Assembly (NCBI GenBank): GCA_025356735.1
Contig: JANXRT010000149.1
Coordinates: 1 to 8,672, forward strand
Reading direction: 5' to 3'
Length of the DNA: 8,672 nucleotides
Source: Acetobacteraceae bacterium
GTDB taxonomy: Bacteria > Pseudomonadota > Alphaproteobacteria > Acetobacterales > Acetobacteraceae
In this document: positions 7,351-8,672 of the stretch, in pieces
Layout: every line of letters begins with the position of its first letter
Position numbering within the stretch: the stretch's first letter is position 1
Position numbers and translations under genes: made by a program
The notes under the pieces: generated by a model
Databases searched by the model: none
What the model saw: the letters and a program-made list of their open reading frames with translations, nothing else
What the model was told of the DNA's origin: nothing

Positions 7351-8672
7351 TACTCGAACAGATCCCGGAACTCGGCCATTTCGCGCTGGCGCTGGCAGTG
7401 GCGTTCGCCGGCGCGCAGGCGATCCTTCCTCTCTGGGGCGCTTGGCGGCGCAGCCCACGGCTGATGGCGGCGGCCCCCGCCCTTGCCTTTGGCCAGTTGC
7501 TGGCGCTGGGATCGGCCTATCTGTGCCTGATATGGAGCGCCCTGGTCGATGATTTTTCCGTTCGAAATATCTTCGAAAACTCGCATACGCTGAAGCCCGT
7601 GATCTACAAGATCACCGGAACCTGGGGCAACCACGAGGGCTCGATCCTGCTGTGGTGCCTGATCCTGGCGCTGTGCGGCGGTGCGGTCGCGTGGTTCGGC
7701 CGCAACCTGCCATCAAGCCTGCGGGCGCGGGTGATTGGGGTGCTCGGCTTGACTTCGGTCGGCTTCCTGACCTTCGCGCTGCTCGCCAGCAATCCGTTCC
7801 TGCGTATTTGGCCGCCGCCGTTCGAGGGCCAGGACATGAACCCGCTTCTGCAGGACCCCGGGCTCGCGAGCCACCCGCCAATCCTCTATGCCGGCTATGT
7901 TGGATTTGCGGTGCCGTTCGCCTTTGCCATCGCTGCCCTGCTGGAGGGCCGCGTCGATGCCGCCTGGGGCCGCTGGGTGCGGCCCTGGTCGCTCGCCGCC
8001 TGGGCGGCGCTGACCACCGGCATCGCGCTCGGCTCATGGTGGTCGTACTACATCCTCGGCTGGGGCGGCTACTGGTTCTGGGACCCGGTCGAGAACGCTT
8101 CGCTTCTGCCCTGGCTCACCGGCACCGCCCTGGTCCATTCGGCCATCGTGGTCGAGAAGCGGGAGGCACTGAAGACCTGGACCGTGCTGCTGGCGATCGG
8201 CACCTTCTCGCTTAGCCTTTCCGGCACGTTCCTGGTTCGCTCGGGCATCCTCAATTCGGTGCACAGCTTCGCCAACGATCCGACCCGCGGCGTCTATCTG
8301 CTCGGGCTACTGGCGCTGGTGATCGGCGGGTCGCTGCTGCTGTTCGCGTTGCGGGCGCCGGCGCTGGCAACCTCGGGCGTGTTCGCGCCGGTGTCGCGCG
8401 AGGGTGCGCTGGTGCTCAACAACATCCTGCTGTGCTCGATCGCGGCCGTGGTGCTGACCGGCACCATCTACCCGCTGTTCGCCGACCTGCTGCTGGGTGA
8501 GAAGCTCAGCGTCGGCGGGCCGTTCTTCAACGCCACCGTGCTGCCGCTGGCGGTGCCGGTCGCCGCCGCGATGTCGGTTGGGCCGGTGCTGTCGTGGAAG
8601 CGGGCCGACCTTGGTGCAGCTCTGCTGCGGCTGTGGTGGGTGGCGCTGGCGGCACTCGCGGTCGGGCTGGTG
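7347..8672 (+). CDS. ccmF: Cytochrome c heme lyase subunit CcmF, N-terminal 442 residues (cut by window end)
   Basis: CcmF is a large inner-membrane protein that, with CcmH/CcmI, transfers heme from CcmE to the CXXCH sites of apocytochrome c. The frame is open to the window end; E. coli CcmF has 647 aa, so about two thirds is present. Recognisable blocks are GHFALALA near the start (10-17), FENSHTLKPVIYKITGTWGNHEGS (76-99 overall), LQDPGLASHPPILY (168-181), the WWD domain GWGGYWFWDPVENAS (238-252), and RSGILNSVHSFANDP (298-312). His176, His264 and His306 match the E. coli heme ligands His173, His261 and His303 with a constant offset of three. Many membrane helices are evident. The ATG overlaps the ccmE stop (ATGA). 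The remaining C terminus and any ccmG/ccmH lie beyond the window. Confidence 0.97.
   Translation, partial: MILEQIPELGHFALALAVAFAGAQAILPLWGAWRRSPRLMAAAPALAFGQLLALGSAYLCLIWSALVDDFSVRNIFENSHTLKPVIYKITGTWGNHEGSILLWCLILALCGGAVAWFGRNLPSSLRARVIGVLGLTSVGFLTFALLASNPFLRIWPPPFEGQDMNPLLQDPGLASHPPILYAGYVGFAVPFAFAIAALLEGRVDAAWGRWVRPWSLAAWAALTTGIALGSWWSYYILGWGGYWFWDPVENASLLPWLTGTALVHSAIVVEKREALKTWTVLLAIGTFSLSLSGTFLVRSGILNSVHSFANDPTRGVYLLGLLALVIGGSLLLFALRAPALATSGVFAPVSREGALVLNNILLCSIAAVVLTGTIYPLFADLLLGEKLSVGGPFFNATVLPLAVPVAAAMSVGPVLSWKRADLGAALLRLWWVALAALAVGLV

Noticed and set aside
7562..7580. Two TTCGAA palindromes 13 bases apart in ccmF
   Set aside because: They lie in conserved ccmF codons (FSVRNIFENSHTLK) and are explained by the protein sequence.

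Overview
The window is a GC-rich, densely packed piece of bacterial chromosome. It carries ordinary housekeeping genes and shows no phage, insertion sequence, CRISPR or RNA gene. The gene set, the composition and the residue patterns (Slt-type transglycosylase beside dapA, PgpA, AMP-forming acetyl-CoA synthetase, System I cytochrome c maturation) suit an alphaproteobacterium, most likely from the Rhodospirillales/Acetobacteraceae side. That placement is inference from gene content and protein style, not from a marker gene.

Left part (1-2719): the 5' end of dapA (lysine/diaminopimelate synthesis) leaves the window on the minus strand. It is divergent from a periplasmic lytic transglycosylase (slt), whose stop codon overlaps the start of pgpA (phosphatidylglycerophosphatase A). 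DapA supplies the peptidoglycan cross-linking amino acid, Slt trims peptidoglycan and PgpA makes phosphatidylglycerol, so this is a cell-envelope cluster. The 3' end of pgpA is an 18-bp tandem repeat that adds hexapeptides to the protein C terminus.

Middle part (2720-5814): a DUF1993 (DinB-like four-helix bundle) gene of unknown role runs rightward and meets acs (acetyl-CoA synthetase) tail to tail. The two coding regions overlap by 8 bp, and that overlap is a perfect palindrome holding both stop codons. A small EVE-domain protein lies just upstream of acs on the same strand.

Right part (5940-8672): a cytochrome c maturation operon, ccmC-ccmD-ccmE-ccmF, runs rightward with each junction an ATGA overlap. 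ccmD (45 aa) is easy to miss. ccmF is cut by the window end after 442 codons. CcmC loads heme onto the CcmE chaperone with help from CcmD, and CcmF is part of the ligase that passes the heme to apocytochrome c. ccmA and ccmB are not directly upstream, where an EVE gene sits divergently across a short region rich in inverted repeats.

I did not find a convincing undescribed system. The points worth a second look are small: the repeat-grown PgpA tail, the palindromic convergent stop overlap, the dyads between the EVE gene and ccmC, and repeated CATGCCGG boxes between dapA and slt.
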